From contig MEOG01000105.1 in assembly GCA_001769125.1 (NCBI GenBank), positions 160,425 through 224,424 of the forward strand: 64,000 bases of DNA, read 5' to 3'. This document shows, piece by piece, positions 20,747 through 30,027 of the stretch; the first letter of the stretch is position 1; every line of letters starts with the position of its first letter. Below the pieces are notes generated by a model. That model was given only the letters and a program-made list of their open reading frames with translations. It did no database searches and was not told the DNA's origin. The DNA is from Bacteroidetes bacterium GWF2_35_48 (GTDB lineage Bacteria > Bacteroidota > Bacteroidia > Bacteroidales > GWF2-35-48). Both the position numbers and the translations under genes were made by a program.

Positions 20747-21202
20747 ATGATACCATTAAATTATCCACAATATCAATTTCGCCTTGAGGAAACGGATGGC
20801 AAAATTAAGATTTTTGACGAATTACGTAAATTGTGGTTAATTCTTACGCCAGAAGAATGGGTACGCCAACATGTGGTAAAATATCTGATTCAGGAAAAAA
20901 AATATCCGGCATCATTAATTGCAATTGAAGCAGGTATTGAGGTAAATAAATTAAAAAAGAGATGCGATATTGTTGTTTTTGATAACACTGGAACCCCAAA
21001 AATGATTGTTGAATGCAAGGCGCCTGAAATTAAAATAACACAAAAGGTCTTTGATCAGATAGCGTCTTATAATATGAAACTAAAAGTTGATTTTCTCCTC
21101 ATAACAAATGGCTTGAAAAATTTTTGCTGCGAAATTGATTATGAAAAATCTGCGTATCGTTTTATTGAGGAGATACCGGAGGTAGATTTTTTTAAGACTT
21201 AA
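20747..21202 (+). CDS. Type I restriction enzyme HsdR N-terminal-like protein
   Basis: The protein has 151 residues and consists of one PD-(D/E)XK-type domain like that at the N-terminus of HsdR (HSDR_N_2). Motifs: EWVRQHVVKYLI, KKRCDIVVFDNTG with the metal-binding Asp, and MIVECKAPEI with the Glu-x-Lys pair. No helicase or methylase genes lie nearby, so it is not part of a type I system. Such stand-alone proteins are widespread in Bacteroidota and of unknown role. ATG start, divergent from amn with about 66 bp between the chosen starts. Confidence 0.85.
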   Translation: MIPLNYPQYQFRLEETDGKIKIFDELRKLWLILTPEEWVRQHVVKYLIQEKKYPASLIAIEAGIEVNKLKKRCDIVVFDNTGTPKMIVECKAPEIKITQKVFDQIASYNMKLKVDFLLITNGLKNFCCEIDYEKSAYRFIEEIPEVDFFKT

Positions 21203-21284
21203 TAAACATTATAAATAAATAAATATGCGAAAATTGAGTTAAATGAAATGCCGAAAGTGATGCAATTCGTATTCGTTGTTTTTT

Positions 21285-21659
21285 TTAGTATTCAATCATT
21301 TCAAAAGGAACTTCTACCATGTCGGCATATTCTTCTCCTGCTTCTTTCATGTCTTCATCATTGGAAGGATAATGCCAGCGTATCGTTACTTTATCGTTGT
21401 CTTCGTTCATTTCTTCTAATTTCAGAAGTATATCAAGAATCATTTTAGATGATGCTGTGTTGAAATAATTCAGTTTAAAATCGAATGTAATTTTATCGGG
21501 TACAGTTTCTGCAAAGGCTTCCATCCATGATAAAATGGGCTTGTAAAAGGCGGCAACATCTTCTGGCAATGAGCGCCCTGAAAGTTCAAATTTAGAATTT
21601 GCAGCATCTAAAATTACATTTGGCGTATCGTCGGTACCAACAAGGTTCATTGTATCCAT
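21285..21659 (-). CDS. siaC: SiaC-family regulatory phosphoprotein (DUF1987)
   Basis: The protein has 124 residues, typical of SiaC. It shows the family core FDFKLNYFNTASSKMILDIL. Thr68 in NTASSK aligns with Thr68, the site phosphorylated by SiaB in Pseudomonas aeruginosa SiaC. N-terminal TPNVILDAANSKFELSGRSL and the central WMEAFAE also fit DUF1987. Known SiaC in unphosphorylated form activates the diguanylate cyclase SiaD. No GGDEF protein is visible here, so the output target differs or is elsewhere. It lies 11 bp downstream of the siaB-like gene on the same strand. Confidence 0.9.
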   Translation of the reverse strand: MDTMNLVGTDDTPNVILDAANSKFELSGRSLPEDVAAFYKPILSWMEAFAETVPDKITFDFKLNYFNTASSKMILDILLKLEEMNEDNDKVTIRWHYPSNDEDMKEAGEEYADMVEVPFEMIEY

Positions 21660-21670
21660 ATTTTATCAAT

Positions 21671-22237
21671 TTATAAACTAACTTTCGAAATTAAAATAAA
21701 AAATGAAAAATTATCATCAATGGGTAAAAAATGATATTCAAATTTATTTCCCGTTTTTTTTGCAATATCTATCAAACCAAGTCCTGCTCCGCCTTTTGAG
21801 GAAAGTTCTCCCCCCATTATTTGTTTTTTATAGGCATCCTTTAAACCTTCTTTGTCGAGACTATTTACCAACTCCAGAGATTTTCGCAAACTTGCAGATT
21901 TTTCATTTGTGAGAATATTTCCTGTTGTTATGAAATAAGATTCTTTATTTCTGCTTACGATAAAAATGCCATGTGGCTCTTGTTCGTCATTAATTTTGTC
22001 TGTATGCTTGCTGATGTTTTGTAGGCATTCTACCATAACATGAAATACCTTTTTCTGAACCGAGCTGTCTACTTTTTGCGATTCCAGATTTTTTTCAGCC
22101 ATCGCAGTAAATGCTTTTGTTATCTGATGAGTAATCTCTCCCTCGTAAACAAGGCTGATTTCATTTTCTTTCATTTTTTTATAGAAGTCGTAAACAAATT
22201 CCAGAAAAGTGCCTGTTTTTATATTTTCAAGAAGCAT
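21671..22237 (-). CDS. siaB: SiaB-family protein kinase (DUF6272, HATPase fold)
   Basis: The protein has 188 residues. The N-box of a GHKL ATPase appears in VECLQNISKHTD and the G-box in GGAGLGLIDIAKKTGN. No His-box or receiver is present, as expected for the anti-sigma-like serine/threonine kinase SiaB. In the characterised system SiaB phosphorylates SiaC and SiaA removes the phosphate. The gene comes directly before the siaC-like gene and 193 bp after a PP2C phosphatase gene on the same strand, so all three elements of the partner switch are adjacent. Confidence 0.87.
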   Translation of the reverse strand: MLLENIKTGTFLEFVYDFYKKMKENEISLVYEGEITHQITKAFTAMAEKNLESQKVDSSVQKKVFHVMVECLQNISKHTDKINDEQEPHGIFIVSRNKESYFITTGNILTNEKSASLRKSLELVNSLDKEGLKDAYKKQIMGGELSSKGGAGLGLIDIAKKTGNKFEYHFLPIDDNFSFFILISKVSL

Positions 22238-22430
22238 ATATATTTTTGTTTTTCAGTACCTAGTGTTTTATTGCAAAAATATCTTTTATTTCAATTACTT
22301 GTATTGAGAAATATCAATAATATTTTTGATAGTGAAATAATAGGAGTCTCGACGTAATTTGATTAACAACCGACATTCAATATTCTATAGGTAAATTTTC
22401 AAATTTTCAAATTAAATAATTATCACATTC
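22238..22430. other. Spacer between siaB-like and phosphatase genes
   Basis: AT-rich, no gene recognised. A TTTTCAAATTTTCAAATT direct repeat lies near 22397-22415. A promoter for the siaB-siaC pair may lie here but no clear TAnnTTTG box was found on the minus strand. Confidence 0.4.
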
Positions 22431-23627
22431 CTAAACCTTCAACCCAATAACCAAAATATCATCAATTTGCTCCAACTGCCCCTTCCATTCATTGTGTTTT
22501 TTTTCAAGAATAAATTTTTGATAATCCATTTTATATCCATGAATATTCGTTAAAATATTTTTAAAGTTTGTTTTGTTTAATTTTTTATTATCAGAGCCAC
22601 CGAATTGGTCTGCATAACCATCTGTAAACATATATATGATATCTCCTTTTTGCAAATCAATGAAATTACTTGAATAAACATTTTTGTCTTCACAGGGTGT
22701 GCCAATTGGAATTCTTGTCCCTTTATATTCGGTAAGAATTGAATTATGAACATGATAAATAGAATTACAAGCACCCGAAAACTCAACACTCATTTCATCT
22801 TTATCAAAGCAACACAGCGATAAGTCCATGCCATCACTCATGGATGATTTAATTTTTTTATTCAGCAATTTGTGTATTTCATCATTAAGATGATTCAATA
22901 TATCATAAGGGTGGATAAATACTTCTGTTGCTTTTTCTAACTCTCCTTGTCCTAAAATGCTTAACAAAGCACCAGGAACCCCATGTCCTGTACAATCTGC
23001 TGCAACAATATATATTTGTCCCATCCTTTCTTTTATCCAGTAAAAATCACCACTTACAATATCTTTGGGCAATAATAAAATAAAATAATCATCAAAATAG
23101 GTTGAGAGTGTTCTTGTAGGTGGTGTCAATGCATGCTGAATTCTTTTGGCATAACGAAGCGAATCTTCCCAGTCCTGATTTTTTTCTGTAATAATTTTTT
23201 TTTGTCGCAAAATTTCGCTTTTCTGGTTTTCGAGAATATTGTTCTGCTTATGTATGTTCAGGAATACTTTTGTTTTGCTTAGTATAATAAAAGGATTAAA
23301 AGGTTTTACAATAAAATCTGCTGCGCCTGCTTCATAACCTTCCTTAATTTTGGGATCATCGGTATATACGGCTGTTAGAATAATTATCGGGATATCTTTG
23401 GTTTTAGGATTTGATTTAAGCAGGCGCGTAACTTCAAATCCATTTATTTTTGGCATCTGAACATCCATATAAATAAGGGCAAGCTCATTTTCTTCTGCAA
23501 TTTTTAAAGCCTCTGCTCCATTCATTGCATAGAGTGTTTGTACTTTCAGTTCACTTAAAATTTCTGAAAGATATTCAATGTTCAAAGAATGATCATCTAC
23601 AATCAATATTTTTTCTTTACAACCCAT
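22431..23627 (-). CDS. Response regulator with PP2C/SpoIIE phosphatase output (SiaA/RsbU-like)
   Basis: The protein has 398 residues. An N-terminal receiver (about 5-125) reads KILIVDDHSLNIEYL, YMDVQMPKINGF with the phospho-acceptor Asp, ILTAVY and DFIVKPFNP. A coiled coil then leads to a PP2C/SpoIIE domain at about 195-398 with LLPKDIVSGDFYWI, ADCTGHGVPGALLSILG and IIYMFTDGYADQFGG, carrying the metal-binding aspartates. Soluble receiver control replaces the membrane sensor of P. aeruginosa SiaA. It would dephosphorylate the SiaC-like protein next door (inference from gene order). The ATG is preceded by AT-rich DNA. Confidence 0.9.
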   Translation of the reverse strand: MGCKEKILIVDDHSLNIEYLSEILSELKVQTLYAMNGAEALKIAEENELALIYMDVQMPKINGFEVTRLLKSNPKTKDIPIIILTAVYTDDPKIKEGYEAGAADFIVKPFNPFIILSKTKVFLNIHKQNNILENQKSEILRQKKIITEKNQDWEDSLRYAKRIQHALTPPTRTLSTYFDDYFILLLPKDIVSGDFYWIKERMGQIYIVAADCTGHGVPGALLSILGQGELEKATEVFIHPYDILNHLNDEIHKLLNKKIKSSMSDGMDLSLCCFDKDEMSVEFSGACNSIYHVHNSILTEYKGTRIPIGTPCEDKNVYSSNFIDLQKGDIIYMFTDGYADQFGGSDNKKLNKTNFKNILTNIHGYKMDYQKFILEKKHNEWKGQLEQIDDILVIGLKV

Positions 23628-23841
23628 GGTTTTTTTTTGACAAAAATAAGTGTTTCATTTGTCGCTACCAAAAGTTTATATTTCACGGAGAAAAGTCCTC
23701 TTTTAATTATGGATACGGCGTTTCTTATTGTTTTATTGTTTATTTTCAAGATACAATCAAGTTTGAAGTTGAGATATATCAAACAGATTTTAACATAAAA
23801 ATTCTTTTTAACAAAGTACTTTTATAATTCAAAATATTCAC

Positions 23842-26800
23842 ATGAACAAACAAACTAAAATAACAAAGAAAATAACGCCGGAATCGAATGTAGATTCAAA
23901 GGATAAGCTGATCTCTGAACTTCAGGAAAGAATTTCTTATCTTGAAAATAATAACAAGGATTTAACAAAAAAACTCAATCTTTTGTATCCTTCTGTAACA
24001 CAAAATGAAATAACGAATTCTCTTCACGACTTTGTTGCTATAGCTGATGTTGTTATTTCAATAATTTATATTGTTTCTGATCAGAAATTCAGTTATGTGA
24101 ATCCTGCTTTTATTAAGTTTACAGGATACAGTCAGGAAGAAGTATTTGAAATGAATTTCTGGCATTTTGTCTATCTCGATGATAGAGATATGGTTAAAGA
24201 GAATGGTCTTCGCAGATTGAAAGGAGAGCCTGTTCCAAATGATTACGAGTTTCGGATTATTACGAAGCAAAATGAAGTAAAGTGGGTTCAGATTAATAAC
24301 AGCCTTATCAGATATAAAGATAAAAATTCAATTATTGGAATAGCATTTGACGTAACAGAAAAAAAACATTTTGAGTTTTCTCTGAAAGAAAATGAAAAAA
24401 AATATAAGATTTCAGAGCAAATGGCTAAACTTGGGTGCTGGGAGCTGGATATCATTAACAATAAACTAACCTGGTCTGATGAAATTTTTAGAATTTTTGA
24501 GCTTGACGCAAGTAAATTTATTCCTACTTATGAAGCTTTTTTAACTTTTGTTCATCCCGACGACCGCAATTTTGTTAACAATGCCTACATAGATTCTATT
24601 AAAAATAAATCTTCCTACGATATATGCCACCGCTTGCTTCTTCTCGATGGAACCATAAAATTTGTGCAGGAAAAATGTTACAGCGATTATGATAGCCTTG
24701 GAAATCCGGTTAAATCATTTGGAATGGTGCTTGATCAGACCGAACAGGACAGAGCAAGGCAGGATTTGATTGAGAGCAATGAAAAGTTTAGCGCCATTAC
24801 CCAGTCTGCAAAAGATGCTATTATCATGATTGAAAATTCAGGTAAGGTTGTTTTCTGGAACAAAGCTGCTTTTACTATTTTTGGCTGGTCGGCTGAAGAA
24901 ATTACAGGGAAAAATTTGCATAAACTTTTGGTTTCACCTACTGATTTTAAAATGTTTTCTGAAAGATTTCCCGAATTTATAGATAGTGGGAAGGGCAGAG
25001 CAATGGAACAAACATTAGAACTAAAAGCAATTAAAAAAGATGGTTCCTCTATTTTTATTGATTTGTCTTTATCTTCTCTATTAATAAAAAATCAAAGACA
25101 TGCTATCGGAATAGTGAGAGATATTACCGAAAAGAAAATTCAGGAAGATTTTTTAAATAAGCAAAATATTTTTTTGAGTTCTATTATTGAATCGCTATCT
25201 CATCCATTTTATGTAATAAATGCTCACGATTTCTCAATAGAAATTGCGAATAAAGCTTTTCTTGATACTTATAATTTGAAAGAAATTAGTAAGGGTAAGC
25301 ATTTTTGCTATGAAGTTACGCATAAACAAAAAACTCCGTGCGCTACTAAAGAGCATCCATGCCCTGTGCAAGCTGTTATTGAAACGAAAAAACCTTCGCA
25401 TGCAGAGCATATACATTATAATAAACATGGATTTCCTGTTTATTTTGAATTACATGCTTTTCCGATTTTTGATGATAAAGGTAAAGTTATAAAAGTGATT
25501 GAATACTCATTGGATATTACTTCCAGAAAAAATTATGAAGAGGATTTAAAACTAAATGAAAAGCGTTTTGAAAGCCTGCTTTCATTGTATCAGTTGCACG
25601 ATGTTACACCACAGGACATACTTGATGTAACACTTGAGGAAGCAGTGAAATTAACACAAAGTAAAATTGGTTACATTTATTTTTACGATGAGAATTCAAA
25701 ATTATTTACACTAAATTCCTGGTCAAAAGATGTTTTGCCTGCATGCGCTGTAATGGAAAAGCAAATTGTTTATGAACTTGATAAAATAGGTTTCTGGGGT
25801 GAGGCTGTCCGTCAGAAGAAGCCTGTTATTAATAATGACTTTAAACTTCATAATTCCTTAAAAAATGGAACTCCCGAAGGTCATGTTGAAATATCAAAGT
25901 TTTTAACAATTCCGGTTTTTTATTATGATAAAATAGTCGCGGTTATTGGAGTGGGGAATAAAGGAGATAATTATAATGACGGAGATATACGACAGCTATC
26001 GCTTCTTATGGATTCTGTATGGAGTATTATTGAAAGAAAAAAAGCAGAAGATGCTTTAGTTCTTCATGAGCAGCGATACAGGGTAATTGTGGAAAGTCTT
26101 AATGAAGGTATTTTTTCTACAGAAAAAGGCTTGTTTATTTTTGTGAATAATGCAATGGCAACTATTTTCGGTTATACCCCCGATGAAATGTTAGGTATGT
26201 CGTCATGGGAACTGGCCATTGAAGAAGAACAGATTTCTATCAGAAATAAAATGACGCAATTGGCACATAACAGGGATGTAACACCAGTAGAAGTGCTATG
26301 TAAAAGAAAAGACGGAGAACAGGTTCTGGTAGAAATTTCAATAAACTTTTCTTATACAGATTTTAAAGTGATAGGCGTAGTTCGTGATATTACTGGTATT
26401 CGCAGGGCAGAAAAAGAGATAACAGAAAAAAATCGTTTTAATGAATTATTGCTGAATGCGCTTCCCCATGTTGCATATCTTATTGGAAGAGATCGTAAAA
26501 TTCTTGCATTTAATAAACAGGCAAAGGAACTGGGCGCAATGGTTGATGAATTTTGCTGGTGCGGTATTTACCATCAGGATAATATTTCGGAAGATGAAAA
26601 AGAATTCTATTTGAATTATAAACAACCACGTACTGGAACACGTTGTTCTTTTTGTCTGGCAGACGAAATGTTTAAAACAGGCAAGACTCTGAATAAAGAA
26701 GTGGATGTTCATGGAAAAACATGGGACACCTTTTGGGTACCTATCAATGAGAATACCTATCTCCATTTTGCTATTGATATTACAGAGCGCAAACAATTAA

Positions 26801-27723
26801 GCGAAAAGTTGGAGAAAATGATCATGGAGATGGAGGGAACCAACTGGGAGTTGAAAATGATGAATGATGAATTGCGCTTTGAAATTTCGGAGCGTCTGAA
26901 AGTGGAAGGAGAATTGAAACTTCAGAAAGAAATGTTGAATATTTTAAATGAAAGGCTCGAAAAACAGGTAGAAGAAGAAGTTCAAAAAAATAGAGAAAAA
27001 GACCATTTAATGATCAGCCAATCGCGACAGGCAGCCATGGGAGAAATGATTGGAAACATAGCGCACCAATGGAGACAACCTCTGAATAATATTGGTCTTA
27101 TGATTTACGATTTGCTCGATTTATACCGTAACAATGAGCTGACATTGGAGCAATTTGAGAAAAGAGAAGCCGAGTTTAGGTCTGTAATAAAGCAAATGTC
27201 GCATACAATTGATGATTTCAGGTATTTCTTCAAACCGGATAAAGAAAAACATAACTTTTCTCTTTTAGAAGTGATTGAAAAATCTAAAACTTTTGTTAAT
27301 GCCGGGTTTTGCAATAATAGCATTGTGTTATCAATAGAAATGAACGAGGATTATATTATTAACGGTCTTCCAAATGAATTTGCCCAGGTTTTACTGAATA
27401 TATTAAACAATGCTAAAGATGCCATTGCTGTTTCAAAACCAATAAATCCTAAAGTTAATATAACTGTAAGTGGAAATGAAGAGCATCGTGTATACATTAT
27501 AATTTGCGATAATGGAGGAGGAATTCCAGAGTCTCTGTTGTATAAAATTTTTGATCCTTATTTTACAACTAAAAGTGAAATGGATGGGACAGGAATCGGT
27601 CTGTACATGTCGAAAACAATTATTGAGAAAAATATGGGAGGCAAACTTACTGTATCAAATAAAAATGGAGGAGCCGAATTTGTTATTGACGTCTCTTATG
27701 AACAAATAATGAAAAAAGAATAG
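23842..27723 (+). CDS. Multi-PAS/GAF sensor histidine kinase
   Basis: The protein has 1293 residues and no membrane segment, so it is probably a cytoplasmic sensor. A coiled coil at 15-50 is followed by about four PAS domains (55-560), a GAF domain at 580-735 (SKIGYIYFYDENSKLF), two more PAS domains (740-980), a coiled coil and the kinase. The phospho-acceptor is His1075 in NIAHQWRQPLNN; ATP-binding motifs are LLNILNNAKDA, CDNGGGI and GTGIGLYMSKTI. PAS 4 carries a cysteine cluster (GKHFCYEVTHKQKTPCATKE) and PAS 6 a second one (CWCGIYH, then RCSFC), possible ligand or redox sites. The next gene is a receiver-kinase-receiver hybrid, a likely partner. Confidence 0.92.
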   Translation: MNKQTKITKKITPESNVDSKDKLISELQERISYLENNNKDLTKKLNLLYPSVTQNEITNSLHDFVAIADVVISIIYIVSDQKFSYVNPAFIKFTGYSQEEVFEMNFWHFVYLDDRDMVKENGLRRLKGEPVPNDYEFRIITKQNEVKWVQINNSLIRYKDKNSIIGIAFDVTEKKHFEFSLKENEKKYKISEQMAKLGCWELDIINNKLTWSDEIFRIFELDASKFIPTYEAFLTFVHPDDRNFVNNAYIDSIKNKSSYDICHRLLLLDGTIKFVQEKCYSDYDSLGNPVKSFGMVLDQTEQDRARQDLIESNEKFSAITQSAKDAIIMIENSGKVVFWNKAAFTIFGWSAEEITGKNLHKLLVSPTDFKMFSERFPEFIDSGKGRAMEQTLELKAIKKDGSSIFIDLSLSSLLIKNQRHAIGIVRDITEKKIQEDFLNKQNIFLSSIIESLSHPFYVINAHDFSIEIANKAFLDTYNLKEISKGKHFCYEVTHKQKTPCATKEHPCPVQAVIETKKPSHAEHIHYNKHGFPVYFELHAFPIFDDKGKVIKVIEYSLDITSRKNYEEDLKLNEKRFESLLSLYQLHDVTPQDILDVTLEEAVKLTQSKIGYIYFYDENSKLFTLNSWSKDVLPACAVMEKQIVYELDKIGFWGEAVRQKKPVINNDFKLHNSLKNGTPEGHVEISKFLTIPVFYYDKIVAVIGVGNKGDNYNDGDIRQLSLLMDSVWSIIERKKAEDALVLHEQRYRVIVESLNEGIFSTEKGLFIFVNNAMATIFGYTPDEMLGMSSWELAIEEEQISIRNKMTQLAHNRDVTPVEVLCKRKDGEQVLVEISINFSYTDFKVIGVVRDITGIRRAEKEITEKNRFNELLLNALPHVAYLIGRDRKILAFNKQAKELGAMVDEFCWCGIYHQDNISEDEKEFYLNYKQPRTGTRCSFCLADEMFKTGKTLNKEVDVHGKTWDTFWVPINENTYLHFAIDITERKQLSEKLEKMIMEMEGTNWELKMMNDELRFEISERLKVEGELKLQKEMLNILNERLEKQVEEEVQKNREKDHLMISQSRQAAMGEMIGNIAHQWRQPLNNIGLMIYDLLDLYRNNELTLEQFEKREAEFRSVIKQMSHTIDDFRYFFKPDKEKHNFSLLEVIEKSKTFVNAGFCNNSIVLSIEMNEDYIINGLPNEFAQVLLNILNNAKDAIAVSKPINPKVNITVSGNEEHRVYIIICDNGGGIPESLLYKIFDPYFTTKSEMDGTGIGLYMSKTIIEKNMGGKLTVSNKNGGAEFVIDVSYEQIMKKE

Positions 27724-28082
27724 GAGAAGTTTAATTTCAGAACTCCTGACATCGTATTTGTAAGTCAATAAATTATTAAATATTATTTGCATCTGTCGTA
27801 GCAGATAAAAAGGGGAAGTCGATTGCATAACCCCGAGCTTTAGCTCGGGGTACAGAAACGAATTATAATAAAAGATTTTGGCGGAAAATTTGCTCAATTG
27901 TTCAGCGAAACTTATAGTAAGATAGAAGCATGCAAATTTTATGACAAAATCCCGCCTTTTTATCTGCCGCAGATGCAAAGATCAGTAATTCTTAGTTTAC
28001 AACAATCAATATTAGTTACAGTATTTGTATGTGGGAAACCTCTAAAAATGTCAAATAATCAAAATAATGAAAAAATAATAAA
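27724..28082. other. Spacer with GC hairpin and fold-back element
   Basis: No gene is credible here; a 70-codon frame runs into the next gene and resembles nothing. A hairpin CCCCGAGCT-TT-AGCTCGGGG lies at 27831-27850 (9-bp stem). Directly after it stands copy 1 of the long-armed fold-back element (27874-27951), whose second copy is at 50102-50177. Confidence 0.6.
27874..27951. repeat. Fold-back element, copy 1
   Basis: Arms of 20 bases: GATTTTGGCGGAAAATTTGC at the left pairs with GCAAATTTTATGACAAAATC at the right with about three mismatches. The preceding 30 bases (AGCTCGGGGTACAGAAAC...) are also shared with the copy at 50102-50177, so the repeated unit is larger than the hairpin. Confidence 0.75.
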
Positions 28083-29690
28083 ATGGAATCTATTAAAATT
28101 TTATATATAGAAGATCAGCAGGATGTAAGAACATTGACATGTAATCTTTTGAAAAGAAGATATACAAATGTTTTTACTGCAGAAAACGGAAAAGCAGGAC
28201 TTGAAATTTTCGAGCAGGAAAAGCCCCAGATTGTTGTAACAGATATACGCATGCCTGTTATGGATGGTCTTACTCTTTGTAAAGAAATCAAAAAGAAGTG
28301 CGACAATTGTCGTTTTATTTTGACTACTGCGCATAGCGATATTGATTATTTTTTGCAATCTATTGAAATAGGAATAAATCATTATATCCTGAAGCCGATT
28401 GACCCTGACCTATTATTTGCTGCTGTTGATAATTGTATTAAAGAATTTCAGACCACTTATGATTTAGAAAGAAAAACAAAGGAATTGCAACAGATGAATC
28501 TGAGACTTATGGATGAAATTGAGCAACGCAATATTCTGGAAAAAGATTTGATTAAAGCAAAGGAAAAAGCGGAGGAAGCAGATCGTTTAAAAACTTCTTT
28601 TCTTGCAAACATGAGCCACGAAATACGAACTCCTTTAAATGGAATATTAGGCTTTGCAGAATTACTGAAAAATTCAAAAGTTACACAGGAGAAGAGAGAA
28701 AGATATATCTCTATTATTAATGAATCTGGTAGAGATTTATTGAATATTATTAATGATGTTCTTGATCTTGCTAAAATTGAAGCGTGTCAAATAATGCTTT
28801 CTCCCACGGACTTTTCATTGAATACAATGATTAATGAATTATATGTAATTTACGAAGCAGATATCAGCATTAAAGGAAAGCCCATTGTTTTAAAAAAGGT
28901 TACGGAGCTTCCAGATGATAAGTCTTATATAAATGGAGACGATATCAGGATCAAACAGATATTTAAAAATCTTATTTCAAATGCAATCAAATTCACTCCC
29001 GAAGGAAGTATTGAATTCGGATATAAAATTAATAATAAAAAAATTCATCTCTTTGTTAAGGATTCCGGAATAGGAATAGATACATCAAATCATGCTTTTA
29101 TTTTTGACCGTTTCCGTCAGGAAGATGAAACAACAACGCGTGAATTTGGAGGAACAGGCTTAGGTCTCTCAATAGCCAAATCATTAACGGAGTTGATGGG
29201 TGGACAAATAAGCGTAGAGAGTGAAAAAGGAAAAGGTGCTTTATTTGCATTCTCGATTCCCTATATCAATGTGGTGAGAAATGAATACTATCAGGTATTT
29301 GAAAAAGTAAACAGATATAACTGGGAAGATATGCACATATTGATTGTTGAAGATCATCAGGACACATTCTTATACCTAAAAGATTTGCTTGAAGAAACAA
29401 AAGCCAGAATATCATGGGCGAAAAACGGACAGGAAGCAATAGATTTTATTAAATCAAAAATCGCATTTGATATAATTCTTATGGATATGAATCTTCCTGT
29501 ATTGAATGGCTATCTGGCAACCCGTGAAATAAAAAAAATGAATCCCGATATGTGCATTATTGCTCAAACTGCTTATGCAATGGCTGAAGATATTTCAAAA
29601 GCTTATGAAGCTGGTTGCGACGATTATCTGATAAAACCAATAGATTCTGAATTATTATTCGAAAAACTTACCGAAAAATTTCACTCATAA
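28083..29690 (+). CDS. Receiver - histidine kinase - receiver hybrid
   Basis: The protein has 535 residues. The N-terminal receiver (1-120) reads KILYIEDQQDV with phospho-acceptor in VVTDIRMPVMDGL and Lys in YILKPIDP. A coiled coil links to the kinase core with His179 in NMSHEIRTPLNG; ATP-binding parts are NLISNAIKFTPEG, KDSGIGID and FGGTGLGLSIAKSL. The C-terminal receiver (about 415-535) has ILIVEDHQDT, ILMDMNLPVLNGY and YLIKPIDS. It lacks its own sensor domain, so it probably acts as a relay after the large PAS kinase upstream. No DNA-binding output is present. Confidence 0.93.
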   Translation: MESIKILYIEDQQDVRTLTCNLLKRRYTNVFTAENGKAGLEIFEQEKPQIVVTDIRMPVMDGLTLCKEIKKKCDNCRFILTTAHSDIDYFLQSIEIGINHYILKPIDPDLLFAAVDNCIKEFQTTYDLERKTKELQQMNLRLMDEIEQRNILEKDLIKAKEKAEEADRLKTSFLANMSHEIRTPLNGILGFAELLKNSKVTQEKRERYISIINESGRDLLNIINDVLDLAKIEACQIMLSPTDFSLNTMINELYVIYEADISIKGKPIVLKKVTELPDDKSYINGDDIRIKQIFKNLISNAIKFTPEGSIEFGYKINNKKIHLFVKDSGIGIDTSNHAFIFDRFRQEDETTTREFGGTGLGLSIAKSLTELMGGQISVESEKGKGALFAFSIPYINVVRNEYYQVFEKVNRYNWEDMHILIVEDHQDTFLYLKDLLEETKARISWAKNGQEAIDFIKSKIAFDIILMDMNLPVLNGYLATREIKKMNPDMCIIAQTAYAMAEDISKAYEAGCDDYLIKPIDSELLFEKLTEKFHS

Positions 29691-29786
29691 AATGTGAAAA
29701 ACTCTTTCAATTTTGCAAATATTCCTAATTCTTTAGGCTATGAATTCATAATTCATAATTCATAATTCATAAAATATACCTTACTC

Positions 29787-29844
29787 TGCAAATCTGTGAG
29801 GATATTTCGCACGAGCCAACGCTCAAAACCTCACAGGATTGCAA
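29787..29844 (-). repeat. CCTGTGAGG-arm hairpin element (minus orientation)
   Basis: On the minus strand it reads TTGCAATCCTGTGAGG, a middle GGCTCGTGCGAAA, then ATCCTCACAG and TTTGCA. This follows the same layout as copies at 51867, 59160, 63470 and 63601: arm, AGTGCGA-like core, complementary arm, TTTGC tail. Confidence 0.75.
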
Positions 29845-29965
29845 TTTATAATTCGTAACCTGTCTGCCGCAGCGGCAAGCTAGGCAGGTTCGTAATTCAC
29901 AAACCCCTCCCTCAACTTTTTTTTTGATATATGTCAATGGGGCAAATGACATATAAAACGCTTGT

Positions 29966-30000
29966 TTTGATTCATATTATTTAGCTTTCCATTACTTTTG
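29966..30000 (+). promoter_or_regulatory. Candidate Bacteroidota promoter of the chemosensory island
   Basis: TTTG at 29966-29969 (the -33 box) and TACTTTTG at 29993-30000 (matches -7 consensus TAnnTTTG) are separated by 23 bp, within the range known for Bacteroidota sigma-ABfr promoters. The start codon is at 30028, giving a short leader of about 20 nt. Confidence 0.5.
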
Positions 30001-30027
30001 ATTTAACAAAAAATAAATCTGCAAGCC

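Larger units (their letters stand above)
29691..30027. other. Repeat-rich spacer before the chemosensory island
   Basis: Contents in order: four heptamers ATTCATA (29744-29771); one inverted copy of the CCTGTGAGG-arm hairpin (29787-29844); a CTGTCTGCCGC...GGCAGG repeat (29858-29892); then AT-rich DNA with a promoter-like pair of boxes. No gene is seen. The small minus-strand frame here only reads through the repeats. Confidence 0.6.

Noticed and set aside
20747..21202. Type I restriction-modification system
   Set aside because: Only a lone HsdR_N-like domain; no helicase, specificity or methylase gene nearby.
27898..28110. 70-codon frame before the receiver-kinase-receiver gene
   Set aside because: It starts inside the fold-back element, overlaps the true start of the next gene and shows no protein-like pattern.
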